A program made the translations under genes and the position numbers. From NCBI RefSeq assembly GCF_004166885.1, contig NZ_RCYU01000002.1:310001-374000 (forward strand): a stretch of 64,000 nt of DNA, read 5' to 3'. The notes beneath the pieces are model-generated. The model saw only the letters and a list, made by a program, of their open reading frames with translations, did no database searches and was not told the origin of the DNA. Position 1 is the stretch's first letter, and every line of letters starts with the position of its first letter. Of this stretch, positions 37,764-46,648 are shown in pieces. The stretch comes from Streptococcus sp. bf_0095 (GTDB lineage Bacteria; Bacillota; Bacilli; Lactobacillales; Streptococcaceae).

Positions 37764-38639
37764 TTATTTGATCCCGGCTTCTAGAAGACCGTCTGCCAAG
37801 CGGGCGAAGTCTTCTAAGCTAAGGGCTTCTCCTCGTACAGAAGGTTGCAGGCCTGCAGCTTGGATCCCTGCTTCCAATTTGGCTTTGATTTCTTCGGTCT
37901 TGCCAAAGCGGCTGGTCAAGTTGTTCCAAAGCGTCTTGCGACGGTGGACAAAGCTAGCCTTGCTAACAGAGAAGAAGAAATCTTCATCCTTAACTGCCAC
38001 TGCTGGCTCTGGGCGACGCACCATCTTGAGGATGGCAGAATCGACGTTTGGCGCTGGCACAAAGACGGTGCGAGGCACGATAAAGGCTACCTTAGCGGTC
38101 ATATAGTATTGGACTGCAATGGACAAAGACCCGTAAGCCTTGGTATTAGGTTCGGCTGAAATGCGATCTGCCACCTCTTTTTGCATCATGACCACAAATT
38201 CTTGGAAAGGAATTTTAGACTCGATCAAGTGCATGAGGATGGGAGTCGTGATGTAATAAGGAAGGTTGGCCACTACCTTGATCGGAAGCTCTGGATTTTT
38301 GAACTCTGCGATGTACTGGTTGAGGTCTACCTTGAGGATGTCTTGGTTGACAACCGTGACATTGTCAAAATCCCGCAAGGTATCCGCTAAGATAGGAACC
38401 AAGCGGTCATCAATCTCAAAGGCCATCACTTCTGCGGCATTTTCTGCCAAAAACTCAGTGAGAGCTCCAATTCCAGGACCGATTTCGATGACATTGACCT
38501 GCTTATCAATCTCAGCAGTATCCACAATCTTTTGAAGGATGTTGGTATCAGTCAAGAAGTTCTGACCGAAGGATTTTTTAAAGGTAAAACCGTGACGCTC
38601 TAGCACTGCCTTTGTCACGCTATAATCTGCAATTCTCAT
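37764..38639 (-). CDS. rsmA: 16S rRNA dimethyladenosine transferase (KsgA)
   Basis: A 291-residue SAM-dependent methyltransferase that dimethylates A1518 and A1519 of 16S rRNA. It has the [16 protein letters not shown] start, SAM motif [16 protein letters not shown], acidic motif II, and the [10 protein letters not shown] catalytic motif IV. It lies downstream of rnmV and the DUF2185 gene on the same strand, a common Bacilli neighbourhood (tatD-rnmV-rsmA). Confidence 0.96.
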   Translation of the reverse strand: MRIADYSVTKAVLERHGFTFKKSFGQNFLTDTNILQKIVDTAEIDKQVNVIEIGPGIGALTEFLAENAAEVMAFEIDDRLVPILADTLRDFDNVTVVNQDILKVDLNQYIAEFKNPELPIKVVANLPYYITTPILMHLIESKIPFQEFVVMMQKEVADRISAEPNTKAYGSLSIAVQYYMTAKVAFIVPRTVFVPAPNVDSAILKMVRRPEPAVAVKDEDFFFSVSKASFVHRRKTLWNNLTSRFGKTEEIKAKLEAGIQAAGLQPSVRGEALSLEDFARLADGLLEAGIK

Positions 38640-38712
38640 TTTTTCTCTTTTCTAATCCTTTTAGTGTAAGAAATAATCACTCTATCTCTCTTGTGTTTCT
38701 CTACAAGCTAGC

Positions 38713-39339
38713 CTAACAGTCTTCCACAAAGGCATTCTGCTCCGCTTGGTAGACATAAGCTTCCCCGTTCTTATCTAAGACGGTTTCCAACAAGGGCTCT
38801 ATTTCCAAGGCCTCTTCAAGACTGATAATGGTGATCTTAGATGGATCGTCCAAATCTTCCTGAGACTCAAAGCCTGTAAAGAATTGCCAACCACTATCTT
38901 GTGGATGATGAGGGACATCGTGAATCGCCCAATTAATCTCACGTCGTAGGAAGCAATCCTTGGTAATCATGGCCCCTTTTTGCGTATCAAGATTCAGAGG
39001 AGGAACCATCAGGCTTGCGATATGTTCCTGCGCAAAATCCAGCTCATCTCCAAGCTGGATGGAGGTAATATAAGCGGGTTGATTGGTTAAACGTCCTTTG
39101 AACTTCCCATCGCGGATTTCAGTGAGTTCGACCCACATACGCTCTGCTCGACACCCATTCTCCAAGACTGTATCCAGCACAAAGATGAGGCGAACCTGGT
39201 CCCCAAGCTTCAATTGGTTGATTTCTTCTTGACTTGGAATCAAAAAATGCCGTGGATTCTTTTGATGTTCTGCGTGAACATTCTCCAAAGAAAAGCCGAT
39301 CACTTTTTTCTTATCTGTAAACAGGTCGAACAATCCCAT
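38713..39339 (-). CDS. DUF2314/DUF2185 (Imm33-like) protein
   Basis: The 208-residue cytosolic protein appears to join two small domains. Residues about 40-110 (GDQVRLIFV, ERMWVELTEIRDGKFKGRLTN) resemble DUF2314. Residues about 120-190 (MITKDCFLRREINWAIHD, then SGWQFFTGFESQEDLDD) resemble DUF2185, also called the Imm33 immunity domain. The gene is inserted between rnmV (20 bp away) and rsmA in a tatD-rnmV-rsmA string. No toxin gene lies nearby, so an immunity role is only suggested by family. Confidence 0.65.
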   Translation of the reverse strand: MGLFDLFTDKKKVIGFSLENVHAEHQKNPRHFLIPSQEEINQLKLGDQVRLIFVLDTVLENGCRAERMWVELTEIRDGKFKGRLTNQPAYITSIQLGDELDFAQEHIASLMVPPLNLDTQKGAMITKDCFLRREINWAIHDVPHHPQDSGWQFFTGFESQEDLDDPSKITIISLEEALEIEPLLETVLDKNGEAYVYQAEQNAFVEDC

Positions 39340-39359
39340 CTTCTACCTCTATCTCTTTT

Positions 39360-39923
39360 TTAATAACTAGCCATCGTTTCTTCAACTTGTGCCAAACAAA
39401 TCCCAAACAATTCCAAGCGTTTGAGCAGTTGTTTGCCATTGCAGTAGCCGATGCGCAAGGCTTCTCCTAAATATTCCCGTCGTTTGCGACTGTCACTGCC
39501 CATCAGCAGGCCGAGTCGCATCAGATCTGACTTGGTAATATCAAAGAAATGCTCATCTTCATAGGAGCCCACCAGTCCAGCAAGGGCTTTTTCTAAGTCT
39601 TCAAAGCTGGCATGCTCGACTCCCAAGGAACAGCCCTTGGTTTTTGATTTGGGCACTGCTTCGCCACGATTTAAAAAGGCATGCTTGGCCTGCGGAATTT
39701 CTTGCATGATGATCTTACGAATGCGCTCCCCATTGTAATCCGGATCCGTAAAAACTATGACTCCACGCAACTCCTGCAAGGTGGCAATTCGTTCTAGGTC
39801 ATCCTGATTAATGGCGGATCCACGTGTCTCATAGGTATCCACCTCATAATAGCGTTTCAGATTGGCCGTATCGTCCTTGCCTTCAACAACAATCACTTCT
39901 GGTATTTTTCTTTTCTCAGTCAA
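39360..39923 (-). CDS. rnmV: Ribonuclease M5
   Basis: A TOPRIM-domain nuclease that matures 5S rRNA. The Toprim Glu is in VIVVEGKDDTANL and the DxD in VFTDPDYNGERIR; RGEAVPKSKTKG is a family block. TTG at 39923 is proposed as start: it has an AAAGG nine bases upstream and gives 187 residues, the usual length. The ATG at 39950 lacks a ribosome site and would lie deeper in tatD. It overlaps the end of tatD by 8 bp and is translationally coupled. Confidence 0.9.
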   Translation of the reverse strand: MTEKRKIPEVIVVEGKDDTANLKRYYEVDTYETRGSAINQDDLERIATLQELRGVIVFTDPDYNGERIRKIIMQEIPQAKHAFLNRGEAVPKSKTKGCSLGVEHASFEDLEKALAGLVGSYEDEHFFDITKSDLMRLGLLMGSDSRKRREYLGEALRIGYCNGKQLLKRLELFGICLAQVEETMASY

Positions 39924-40686
39924 GGCCAAATACCTTTCTCGCATTGTCATAGGTGGCTTGAGCTACTTCCTCTGTCGTCAAACCACGTAGTGTTGCAATA
40001 TGATCCACTACATATCGGGTGTAGGCTGTTTTATTTTCCCGGCCTCGCTTAGGAACTGGTGCCAGATAAGGGGCATCTGTCTCAACCAAGATCTTATCGA
40101 GCGGAAGGCCAGTTGCCGCTTCTTGGACATCTGTTGCTTTCTTAAACGTGACCACTCCAGAAAAAGAGATCATCATTCCCAGATCCATGAAGCGCTTAGC
40201 TTCCTCTAAGCTTCCTGAGAAAGAATGCATGATCCCACCGCGCGGACCCACTCCTTCACTCTTGATAATGGCATAGGTATCTTCAAGAGCATCACGCGTA
40301 TGCACTACAAAAGGCAAGTCCAAGTCCTTGGACAGTTGGATCTGACGACGAAAAACCTTTTCTTGAACGTCTTTTGGTGCTGTCATCCAGTGATAGTCCA
40401 GACCGATTTCTCCTAAGGCGACGACTTTAGGATGTTTCAACTGTTCCAGTAGGTAAGCCTCTACCTTAGGACTATAGTCTCCTGCCTCGGTAGGATGCCA
40501 ACCAAGTGTGAGATAAACTTCCGGGTACTGGTCGGCCAAGGCTATTGCTCGTTCGATGGTTGGTTTGTCAAAGCCAACAACATTGTGGGCAAAGACTCCC
40601 AGCTCTTTAGCTAGTTCTAATTCCTCTTTTTCTCTCCCTGCAAACTCTTCAACGTTGAGGTGAGTATGGGTATCAAAAATTTGCAT
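39916..40686 (-). CDS. tatD: TatD family metal-dependent hydrolase
   Basis: A 256-residue TIM-barrel nuclease/hydrolase. Metal ligands are seen in FDTHTHLN (two His), GEIGLDYHW (Glu), VVHTRDA (His), MHSFSGS (His) and VETDAPYLAP (Asp). TatD proteins act as 3'-5' DNA/RNA exonucleases or D-aminoacyl-tRNA deacylase-like enzymes. It is the first gene of the tatD-rnmV-DUF2185-rsmA string, following the rpmH terminator. Confidence 0.94.
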   Translation of the reverse strand: MQIFDTHTHLNVEEFAGREKEELELAKELGVFAHNVVGFDKPTIERAIALADQYPEVYLTLGWHPTEAGDYSPKVEAYLLEQLKHPKVVALGEIGLDYHWMTAPKDVQEKVFRRQIQLSKDLDLPFVVHTRDALEDTYAIIKSEGVGPRGGIMHSFSGSLEEAKRFMDLGMMISFSGVVTFKKATDVQEAATGLPLDKILVETDAPYLAPVPKRGRENKTAYTRYVVDHIATLRGLTTEEVAQATYDNARKVFGLD

Positions 40687-40760
40687 ATGGATCCTTTTCT
40701 TCGATTTTTTCTCACTCTATTATAACAGAAAGCCTAGCTGAATACACTTTTGGCAAAACA

Positions 40761-40792
40761 AAAACCAGTAGTCTCGAGTTTCTACTGGTTTT
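40761..40792 (-). terminator. rpmH terminator
   Basis: AACCAGTAG (40763-40771) pairs with CTACTGGTT (40782-40790); a T run follows on the minus strand. Confidence 0.85.
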
Positions 40793-40808
40793 TAGTTTTT
40801 TATCTGAA

Positions 40809-40943
40809 TTACGCAGCCAAAACTTTGCGTCCTTTACGACGACGAGCTGCCAATACGCGACGACCGTTTTTAGTTGCCATACGGTGACGGAAACCATGTT
40901 TGCGCGCACGACGAAGTTTACTTGGTTGATAAGTACGTTTCAC
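40809..40943 (-). CDS. rpmH: 50S ribosomal protein L34
   Basis: A 44-residue, extremely basic protein, starting [18 protein letters not shown] and ending [11 protein letters not shown], which is unmistakably L34. The start is GTG at 40941-40943 with AGGAGG eight bases upstream. It is monocistronic behind a consensus promoter, away from rnpA by about 2.7 kb, with jag and an unknown gene between them. Confidence 0.97.
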   Translation of the reverse strand: MKRTYQPSKLRRARKHGFRHRMATKNGRRVLAARRRKGRKVLAA

Positions 40944-41017
40944 GATGAATACCTCCTCATAGATTTTGTATTCGTTTAGCCGGCTATAATGTGATCAGTT
41001 ACTAAACATACTTTACT

Positions 41018-41046
41018 ATTCTATCTGATTCACGTCTGTTTGTCAA
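41018..41046 (-). promoter_or_regulatory. rpmH promoter
   Basis: Minus-strand TTGACA (41041-41046), 17 bp, TAGAAT (41018-41023). Confidence 0.85.
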
Positions 41047-41089
41047 TAGCTATGAAAAATTTGTTGGGGCAGGTTCAATGATACCGCTT

Positions 41090-41734
41090 TTATTGGGCAT
41101 CTCCTTCTATCCTTTGACGAGTCGCTTCATAGTAGGGAAGCAAGCTAGCCATTCCTTTTTTTAATTCCTCAAGAATGGCATCTCGACTCGTCGCTTGCGA
41201 TAGATTGACATCGACTTTTACCAAGACCTTTCGGACCTGGCCAGTTTCCACACCTTTGAGAAGTCTCTGGCGATTGGCTTCTGTCCCTTGGAATCGTTGA
41301 CTGACACCTTCTATTTGGGCGAAGTAATAGACTGGCGAAAAAACCGGAAGAGTTAAAACGCGGTTCTGCTTTTGTAGACTCTCCTCATCCTTCTTGCGTT
41401 CGATAAAACTTACTTCCAGGGACACACCAAAGTCCTTCGCATCTCCATAAAGTCGCAAGGCAAACATCGGATCCGCTATCTCTCCCTCTCCTTGGAGATA
41501 AGCCCAAAAATGAGGGCGAAGAATTTGAGCTTGATTCATCCACTGACTGGTCCGATCTTGTTTTAAATGCGGAAAGAGCTTCTGAAAATCGCTGACCAAG
41601 TGGGTGAATTCCTGCCGAGCTTCTTGCCCTAACTCGCGATACTCTACCATTCGCTCTGCATCCTCACCAGCTTTAGCAGGGGCTAGGTACTTGATCCCCT
41701 GACAATTCAAAAAGTCTCTCATCTTACTATACAT
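41090..41734 (-). CDS. Conserved-looking hypothetical protein, 214 aa
   Basis: I do not recognise the family. The protein is soluble, without signal peptide or membrane segment, and appears alpha/beta: an N-terminal helical part, a middle region with LRLYGDAKDFGVSLEVSFIE and VLTLPVFSPVYYFAQIEG strands, and a C-terminal helix. It has a good AAGGAAG ribosome site before the ATG at 41734. It follows jag on the same strand after a weak hairpin (41762-41790), so it may be an extension of rnpA-yidC-jag or transcribed alone. Confidence 0.7.
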   Translation of the reverse strand: MYSKMRDFLNCQGIKYLAPAKAGEDAERMVEYRELGQEARQEFTHLVSDFQKLFPHLKQDRTSQWMNQAQILRPHFWAYLQGEGEIADPMFALRLYGDAKDFGVSLEVSFIERKKDEESLQKQNRVLTLPVFSPVYYFAQIEGVSQRFQGTEANRQRLLKGVETGQVRKVLVKVDVNLSQATSRDAILEELKKGMASLLPYYEATRQRIEGDAQ

Positions 41735-41756
41735 TTTTGTCTTCCTTTCCCAAATA

Positions 41757-41790
41757 GAAAAGGAGAGAGCAAGCTTACACCCCTCTCTCC
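41757..41790 (-). terminator. Possible jag terminator
   Basis: GGAGAGAG (41762-41769) and CTCTCTCC (41783-41790) pair, but the T tract on the minus strand is short (TTTTC). Confidence 0.5.
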
Positions 41791-41820
41791 CTTTTGAAAT
41801 TTTCCTTTTTAGACGGCAGA

Positions 41821-42765
41821 TTAACCTTCAATATCGACGACAACGTAACGATTTGGTTCTTCTCCTTCAGAATAGCTGGTGACTCCATCCATTTTCGATA
41901 CGATGCGGTGGATAATCTTGCGTTCGCTATTAGACATTGGGTCTGTATGTTGCGCTCGACCTTCTTCTAGAGCACGACTTGCCAATTTTTGCGCATAGCT
42001 TTGAAGGACTTCTGCACGGTGTTCAACATAATCATTAACGTTGATCGCAATGTAGAAATTCTTAGAATACTGATTGTAAAGGTAGTTCTGTGCCAACAAT
42101 TGAAGGGCCTTGAGAACTTTCCCGTGGTAGCCAATGACACGACCTGGCTCATTGGTATCAATCTGCATATTGATAGTGCGACGGTTGTAGCTGCTTGAGA
42201 TGCTAGCTTCGACATCCATTTCATCAATAACAGTTTGAACATACGAAGTGACATCAGAGACAACCTTTTCAATGTCATAGCTTTCTTCTACTTCAATGCC
42301 CAAGCCAGCAAAATCAGACGTTTGGCGTGACTCAGCTTCGTTAAGACTTGAATCGAGAATCTCTCCATGACCTTGTTCTTCAAGAATGGTTTCAGGAGCC
42401 TTCTCATGTTTGAGAATCTCAGCCTTCACTTCTTCAGAAACTTCTTGGCCTTCTTCTTCAACTTTCTTAATCGCTGCTACCACGCGCCCCAAATCAACAG
42501 TCTCTTCACTGACACTCTTGACAGGTTCGTTTTGAGCATTAATTTCCTCAGGAACTCCCTTAACAGCTTGTTGATTGGCTTTTGTCACTGTAGTTTCTGC
42601 AATTGGTTCGATGTCTACCACAGCTGGCTTCTTACCAAAGAGACCGAGGAACCCTTTCTTTTCACGAGAAACGACAGTAATATGTGCTTTCATGCGCGGG
42701 ATATCTAATTCTTTCAAACCATTTTGAATGGCTTCTTCAACATTGACTCCTTTATATTGGACCAT
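41821..42765 (-). CDS. jag: RNA-binding protein KhpB/EloR (Jag)
   Basis: A 314-residue protein with an N-terminal Jag domain (VNVEEAIQNGLKELDI, then EKKGFLGLFGKKPA), a long acidic, probably disordered linker (about 60-165), a KH-II domain (GRVIGYHGKVLKALQLLAQNYL) and a C-terminal R3H domain (MSNSERKIIHRIVSKMDGVTSYSEGEEPNR). In pneumococcus this protein, with KhpA, controls cell elongation and is phosphorylated by StkP. Here it follows yidC by 15 bp with its own GGAG site. Confidence 0.95.
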   Translation of the reverse strand: MVQYKGVNVEEAIQNGLKELDIPRMKAHITVVSREKKGFLGLFGKKPAVVDIEPIAETTVTKANQQAVKGVPEEINAQNEPVKSVSEETVDLGRVVAAIKKVEEEGQEVSEEVKAEILKHEKAPETILEEQGHGEILDSSLNEAESRQTSDFAGLGIEVEESYDIEKVVSDVTSYVQTVIDEMDVEASISSSYNRRTINMQIDTNEPGRVIGYHGKVLKALQLLAQNYLYNQYSKNFYIAINVNDYVEHRAEVLQSYAQKLASRALEEGRAQHTDPMSNSERKIIHRIVSKMDGVTSYSEGEEPNRYVVVDIEG

Positions 42766-42780
42766 CTGTCAAACTCCTTC

Positions 42781-43596
42781 TTAGTTTTTCTTTTTCTGTG
42801 CTTTGTTAAATGCACGTCGTTTTTGTTTTTCTAGATCTTTGATTGCCTGTTGCTCTGCTTCACGCGCCGCAATAATCTTAAATGGATTGTTCAATAGGTA
42901 AGTTTGCCCAACTTGGTAAGCATTGGAAACTACCCAGTAGAGAGCAACCCCGCTGGCTGAGTACATAGCGAAGAAGAAAATCATCACGGGCATCGCATAC
43001 ATCATGGCTGTCATTCCACCATTTTTTTCTGGCATGGCTTTGTTGCTCAACCAGGTGCTAAAGAAGGTGAAGACGGCTGCCAAAACTGGCAAAATAAAGG
43101 TTGGGTCTGTTGCGCTCATATCCAACCAAAGAAAATGACCGACTTTTAGGAATTCTACCCGACTCAAGGCTTGGAACAAGGCCATCAAGACTGGCATTTG
43201 TACAAGCAATGGCAAGAAGGCAGAGGAAGTCTTGACACCTTTTTCTTTGTAGAGGGCCCGCATTTCTTCTGACATGCGAGTGCGGCTTTCCAAATCCTTC
43301 CCAGGATACTTGGCCTGGATTTCTTTTACAAGTGGCTGAATCTCCTGCATTTTGCGCGAGGAGGTCATTTGGTATTGGAAAACTGGCAAGAGAATGGTCC
43401 GAATCAAGAGAGTGAAGAGGATAATCCCGACTCCGATGTTTCCCCCAATAGAAAGGAAACGAATGACTTCTGCAAAGAAGTAAACGAATTTTTCCCAAAC
43501 TCCTGATGATTGGGAAGTCACTTCAGACGTTCCACAGGCTGTTAATAAAAGGAGGGCCCCTCCGAGTAAGCTAGCTACTTTTAGTTTCTTTTTCAC
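42781..43596 (-). CDS. yidC: Membrane protein insertase YidC (OxaA type)
   Basis: A 271-residue insertase. A lipoprotein signal ends in LLTACG, giving a lipid-modified N-terminus, followed by five membrane segments. YidC signatures include [19 protein letters not shown] with the conserved Arg in the hydrophilic groove, [11 protein letters not shown] and [17 protein letters not shown], and a basic tail. The start is GTG, 4 nt after the rnpA stop, with GGAAAGG inside rnpA, so translation is coupled. The basic C-terminus is short, like the YidC1 type of streptococci. Confidence 0.95.
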   Translation of the reverse strand: MKKKLKVASLLGGALLLLTACGTSEVTSQSSGVWEKFVYFFAEVIRFLSIGGNIGVGIILFTLLIRTILLPVFQYQMTSSRKMQEIQPLVKEIQAKYPGKDLESRTRMSEEMRALYKEKGVKTSSAFLPLLVQMPVLMALFQALSRVEFLKVGHFLWLDMSATDPTFILPVLAAVFTFFSTWLSNKAMPEKNGGMTAMMYAMPVMIFFFAMYSASGVALYWVVSNAYQVGQTYLLNNPFKIIAAREAEQQAIKDLEKQKRRAFNKAQKKKN

Positions 43597-43600
43597 GTAA

Positions 43601-43942
43601 TTACCTTTCCTGACGATAGACTTGCGCTAATTTTAATACATGGACTAGATTTTTTTCGACCTGATCAAAATCCAGTTCTTCAACTCCCTTTCGAGCAATC
43701 ACAACAAAATCATCTGCCACAAGATGATCCTGGTGCTTCATTAAAACATGACGAATCAAGCGCTTGATTCGGTTGCGTGTCACAGCATTTCCTAGTTTTT
43801 TACTCACGGATAAGCCGACACGGAAATGGGGCTGCTCTTGTGGCAAACGGTAGATGACAAATTTTCTATTTGCACAATTCTTGCCGCTTTTAAAAATGGC
43901 ATTGAAATCTTTTTCTCGCTTGACACGATAGCTTTTTCTCAA
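43601..43942 (-). CDS. rnpA: Ribonuclease P protein component
   Basis: A 113-residue basic protein with the RNR motif [13 protein letters not shown] that binds RNase P RNA, and the start [19 protein letters not shown]. The initiation codon is TTG at 43940-43942 after a GGGAG site; no ATG is better placed. It heads rnpA-yidC-jag behind an extended -10 promoter TGGTATAAT (TATAAT at 43972-43977). Confidence 0.95.
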   Translation of the reverse strand: MRKSYRVKREKDFNAIFKSGKNCANRKFVIYRLPQEQPHFRVGLSVSKKLGNAVTRNRIKRLIRHVLMKHQDHLVADDFVVIARKGVEELDFDQVEKNLVHVLKLAQVYRQER

Positions 43943-43971
43943 ACTCCCACTCCCTCTTTTAAATTTATTCT

Positions 43972-43980
43972 ATTATACCA
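43972..43980 (-). promoter_or_regulatory. rnpA operon promoter, extended -10
   Basis: TGGTATAAT on the minus strand, about 30 bp before the rnpA start; no clear -35. Confidence 0.55.
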
Positions 43981-43985
43981 TAATT

Positions 43986-44029
43986 TCAAAAAAAACCAAC
44001 GACCTTCTGGCCCTTGGTTTGAAGCCTCC
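43986..44029 (-). terminator. Terminator after the CPBP gene
   Basis: On the minus strand AACCAA...TTGGTT (44024-44029 with 43994-43999) with an inner GGCC/GGTC stem is followed by a run of T. Confidence 0.7.
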
Positions 44030-44048
44030 ACCAGTGCCGTCACAACGA

Positions 44049-44744
44049 CTAGGAGAAGAGATGCTGGATGGTTGATAAGATGATGGGTAAGCTATAAATG
44101 AAGTTCAGCCCGATATGAGCAAGGATAGGATAATACAAGGAGCCCGTCTTTTCATTCAATAATCCAAACATCAGGGCGGGGATGGTATAGATCAAAAAAC
44201 TCAAAACAGTAAAAGGATGGTGAAGTAATTGAAGTCCACTATAGATAAGAGCTGGCGCCCATACACTTGCATAGAAGGGCCATTTTTTAAAATAGGCTTG
44301 GACGAGTGCTCCACGAAAGATCAATTCCACGGTCATCGGTCGGATGATGACCACTAGGACAAAAAGGATGAGAGAGCCTAAGGCTTCCAAGGTTACCGGA
44401 AAAGAGTGATAAATAGCTTGACGTCCTTTGGTGAACCCACTGAGAAAATAGTCCAGCCAGTAGATGGCACAGCTGGAGAATATAGTTGCGTAGATAGCGG
44501 GAAGGAATTGTTTCTTCTTCGCCCACTGAAAGACCGTACGTGGACTATACTTCTTTACCAATGAAAAAACAAGCATCAAATAACCTGCCTCTAAAAAGAG
44601 AAGGGTCCAAAAATAGCTAAGGGCTTGGCCGACTTGGTTGCTGACTAGTTGGGCCAACTCGCGAAATTGTGGCCGAACCAAGATATAGAAAACCAGTAGT
44701 AAAAGTGGATAAAAGAGCTTGGCCTTTGTCTTTATAAATTTCAT
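44049..44744 (-). CDS. CPBP family intramembrane protease, second copy
   Basis: A 231-residue polytopic protein. The motif-1 helix is TVELIFRGALVQAY (Glu and Arg at the EExxxR positions, second Glu replaced by Leu). Motif 2 is less clear around SGLQLLHHPF, and motif 3 is HIGLNFIYSLP (His and Asn). About seven membrane segments are present. Loss of the second Glu may lower activity. It stands alone between rnpA and the TDT transporter, with an AAGGAATG ribosome region. Confidence 0.78.
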   Translation of the reverse strand: MKFIKTKAKLFYPLLLLVFYILVRPQFRELAQLVSNQVGQALSYFWTLLFLEAGYLMLVFSLVKKYSPRTVFQWAKKKQFLPAIYATIFSSCAIYWLDYFLSGFTKGRQAIYHSFPVTLEALGSLILFVLVVIIRPMTVELIFRGALVQAYFKKWPFYASVWAPALIYSGLQLLHHPFTVLSFLIYTIPALMFGLLNEKTGSLYYPILAHIGLNFIYSLPIILSTIQHLFS

Positions 44745-44854
44745 ACATTCCTTTCGAAGGAGATTAAAAATGATTTATTGCATCTTACCATAATCATTCC
44801 TAGGATTCAATTAGAAAGTAAACCAAAAAAGGTCGAGACAACCGTCTCTGACCT

Positions 44855-45772
44855 CTAGTTTCTATTGGAATACTCGTTCTCCCCTTTTCTGTAAGTCACA
44901 AAGCCTACAAGCACAGACACAAGAATGGCTAGACACAGAATGGTTTCTAACCAGACAAGGGGCCTTAACAGAGAACTGTGCAATAGGCCTTGGGCCATTT
45001 TCAGGGAAGTAGCTGTGATGACCGTTGGGAAGGTTAAGGCTGAAAAGGCTGGTTGAAAGCCCTCTTTTAACATCTTAGGCAGACGCGTTAAAACGAAGAA
45101 ATAAAAAGCTTGCGAGAGTCCGACCATGATGGATAACAGCCAAACAGGTAGACTGGCTCCACCCACACGAACCAGGGCCGCTAACAGAAGAGAAAAGGGG
45201 GCACAATAGATGCCTTCTTGCCCTAATAAGTGGCTCGGTAAAGGGCTGGTTTTCAACCCCTGATAGATTAGTGGGTAAAGAATCAAGGTTAAGACAAAGC
45301 CAAATCCGAGAGTCAGATAGGCTAGCTCAACCACCCCTACCACTGGGTAGGTCAAGGCAGCAACAGCAATCCCCACATAAAGAACGGTCCAACTAGGGGT
45401 GGCATTGGCTCTCGGTTTTGCCAATATATGGGTCTTGGTAAAGTAGAAGATCAAGCCACAATCTAAGAGGAAAGCAGTCCACCAAACTGCCTGGGCGAGT
45501 CCTCCAAATGTCGGAAAGAGTCGTAAGAGATAAGTCGATAGAATCATCCCAGCCATGGGGAAGGTCGCCATCCCAGATAGAAGGGCCGGCTCTTGTAGTT
45601 CGATCTTGGTTTCTGACCAGTAAATCAGATGGTGACATAAAAAGAAAACCCATAGGATCAAACCCGTCAAACTGAAGAAATGAGCCAGAACTGGGAAGGT
45701 ATCAGACAGAAGGTTTCCAGCCCCTGCTAAACCTAACAGGCAGCCTGAAAATGCTAAAGGAATCTTTTTCAT
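44855..45772 (-). CDS. TDT (TehA/SLAC1) family transporter
   Basis: A 305-residue membrane protein with ten hydrophobic segments, as in the tellurite-resistance/dicarboxylate transporter (SLAC1-like) family. Typical features are PLAFSGCLLGLAGAGNL in TM1, ATFPMAGMILSTY and AFSALTFPTVITATSLKMA near the end. The ATG at 45772 is chosen because GGAGATCAAG precedes it directly. Anion or weak-acid export is the general family role. A TGGTATACT -10 is present upstream on the minus strand. Confidence 0.85.
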   Translation of the reverse strand: MKKIPLAFSGCLLGLAGAGNLLSDTFPVLAHFFSLTGLILWVFFLCHHLIYWSETKIELQEPALLSGMATFPMAGMILSTYLLRLFPTFGGLAQAVWWTAFLLDCGLIFYFTKTHILAKPRANATPSWTVLYVGIAVAALTYPVVGVVELAYLTLGFGFVLTLILYPLIYQGLKTSPLPSHLLGQEGIYCAPFSLLLAALVRVGGASLPVWLLSIMVGLSQAFYFFVLTRLPKMLKEGFQPAFSALTFPTVITATSLKMAQGLLHSSLLRPLVWLETILCLAILVSVLVGFVTYRKGENEYSNRN

Positions 45773-45833
45773 CTTGATCTCCAATCATTTTATCGCTTTC
45801 AGTATACCATAAAAGAGAAGGAAGCATATCAAA

Positions 45834-45861
45834 AAAAGAAGTAGGTATAAAAGCTACTTCT
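45834..45861 (-). terminator. Terminator after the AhpD-like gene
   Basis: AGAAGTAG (45838-45845) pairs with CTACTTCT (45854-45861); seven T residues follow on the minus strand. Confidence 0.75.
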
Positions 45862-45914
45862 CATTTCCTTATTGTTAAGCTCAACTCCATCATGTCACGC
45901 ACAAGCTTTTTTGG

Positions 45915-46463
45915 TTACGCGTAGGGTTGCAATTCTGGGTTGATGGGTGTGTTGGCTAGGTTATTGGCATAGTTACAGAGGCTAGCTAGACTCACACCTA
46001 GCACCACATCCAAAGCATTTTGGTGACTATAACCTGCTTCCAAAAATTCAGCTAAAGCTTCATCCCCAACGCGCCCCTTGGTATTGATCACAGCCAAGGT
46101 GAATTTAGCCAAGGTGTCCAACTTCGGATCAGTTTCGATTGGAGTACGATTGCGAAGGGCTTGAAGAAGGTCATCGTTCATTTGGATTTGCTTGATCGAA
46201 AAGGCTGTATGACCTGCCACACAGAAGGCACAACCATTGGTCACCGCTGCAGTGATTTGGACCACTTCACGTTCAACTGGTGTCAAACTGTTGCGGCGGT
46301 TAATCGCACCGACTGTACGATAAGCTTCCAAAGCTGTCGGTGCATTTGCTAAAAGACCGATGAGATTCGGAATGTAGCCGTTATTATCTTTTTGGACGGT
46401 TTCAAGAACCTCTTTTACCTCTTCTGGTGCTGTCTCAACTGTATGAATCTGGAATGTTGTCAT
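45915..46463 (-). CDS. Carboxymuconolactone decarboxylase / AhpD-like protein
   Basis: A 182-residue, all-helical protein with the AhpD-core redox motif CAFCVAGH (CxxCxxxH) after an Asn-Gly. Proteins of this kind act as thiol peroxidases or peroxidase-linked disulfide reductases. The spacing of ERE...AAVTNGCAFC fits the family. It reads alone with an AGAGGT ribosome site, and its promoter region contains A/T-rich sequence around 46510-46560. Confidence 0.9.
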   Translation of the reverse strand: MTTFQIHTVETAPEEVKEVLETVQKDNNGYIPNLIGLLANAPTALEAYRTVGAINRRNSLTPVEREVVQITAAVTNGCAFCVAGHTAFSIKQIQMNDDLLQALRNRTPIETDPKLDTLAKFTLAVINTKGRVGDEALAEFLEAGYSHQNALDVVLGVSLASLCNYANNLANTPINPELQPYA

Positions 46464-46500
46464 AAATGTACCTCTTTTTCTCTTGGTGACACTTAGTCTA

Positions 46501-46608
46501 TCATAGAAATGGAAGCTTGAAAAATATATATTTCATATACCTTCCATAAAAAATAGTTATCACCAGGAAGAAAAGATTGAGACATGCCGATCCCACTTCT
46601 GCTCCCAT
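46501..46608 (-). CDS. Possible 35-residue hydrophobic peptide downstream of asp5
   Basis: A short ORF starts at ATG 46606-46608 with AAGGAG nine bases upstream, a good ribosome site. It encodes MGAEVGSACLNLFFLVITIF followed by YGRYMKYIFFKLPFL, one likely membrane helix with a basic end. It lies 40 bp after asp5 on the same strand, with no strong terminator between, so it could be the last gene of the accessory Sec operon. No family is recognised, and being this short it may be chance. Confidence 0.35.
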   Translation of the reverse strand: MGAEVGSACLNLFFLVITIFYGRYMKYIFFKLPFL

Positions 46609-46648
46609 TCAAAGCCTCTCCTTCAAGAAAAAGGTCCTTCCTATCCTT

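Noticed and set aside
37493..38106. ORFs crossing the tRNA genes
   Set aside because: They are reading frames through tRNA-Leu, tRNA-Ser and antisense to rsmA, with no initiation signals.
40712..40909. 65-residue minus-strand ORF over rpmH
   Set aside because: It is an alternative frame of the L34 gene; the L34 frame starting at the GTG at 40943 is unambiguous.
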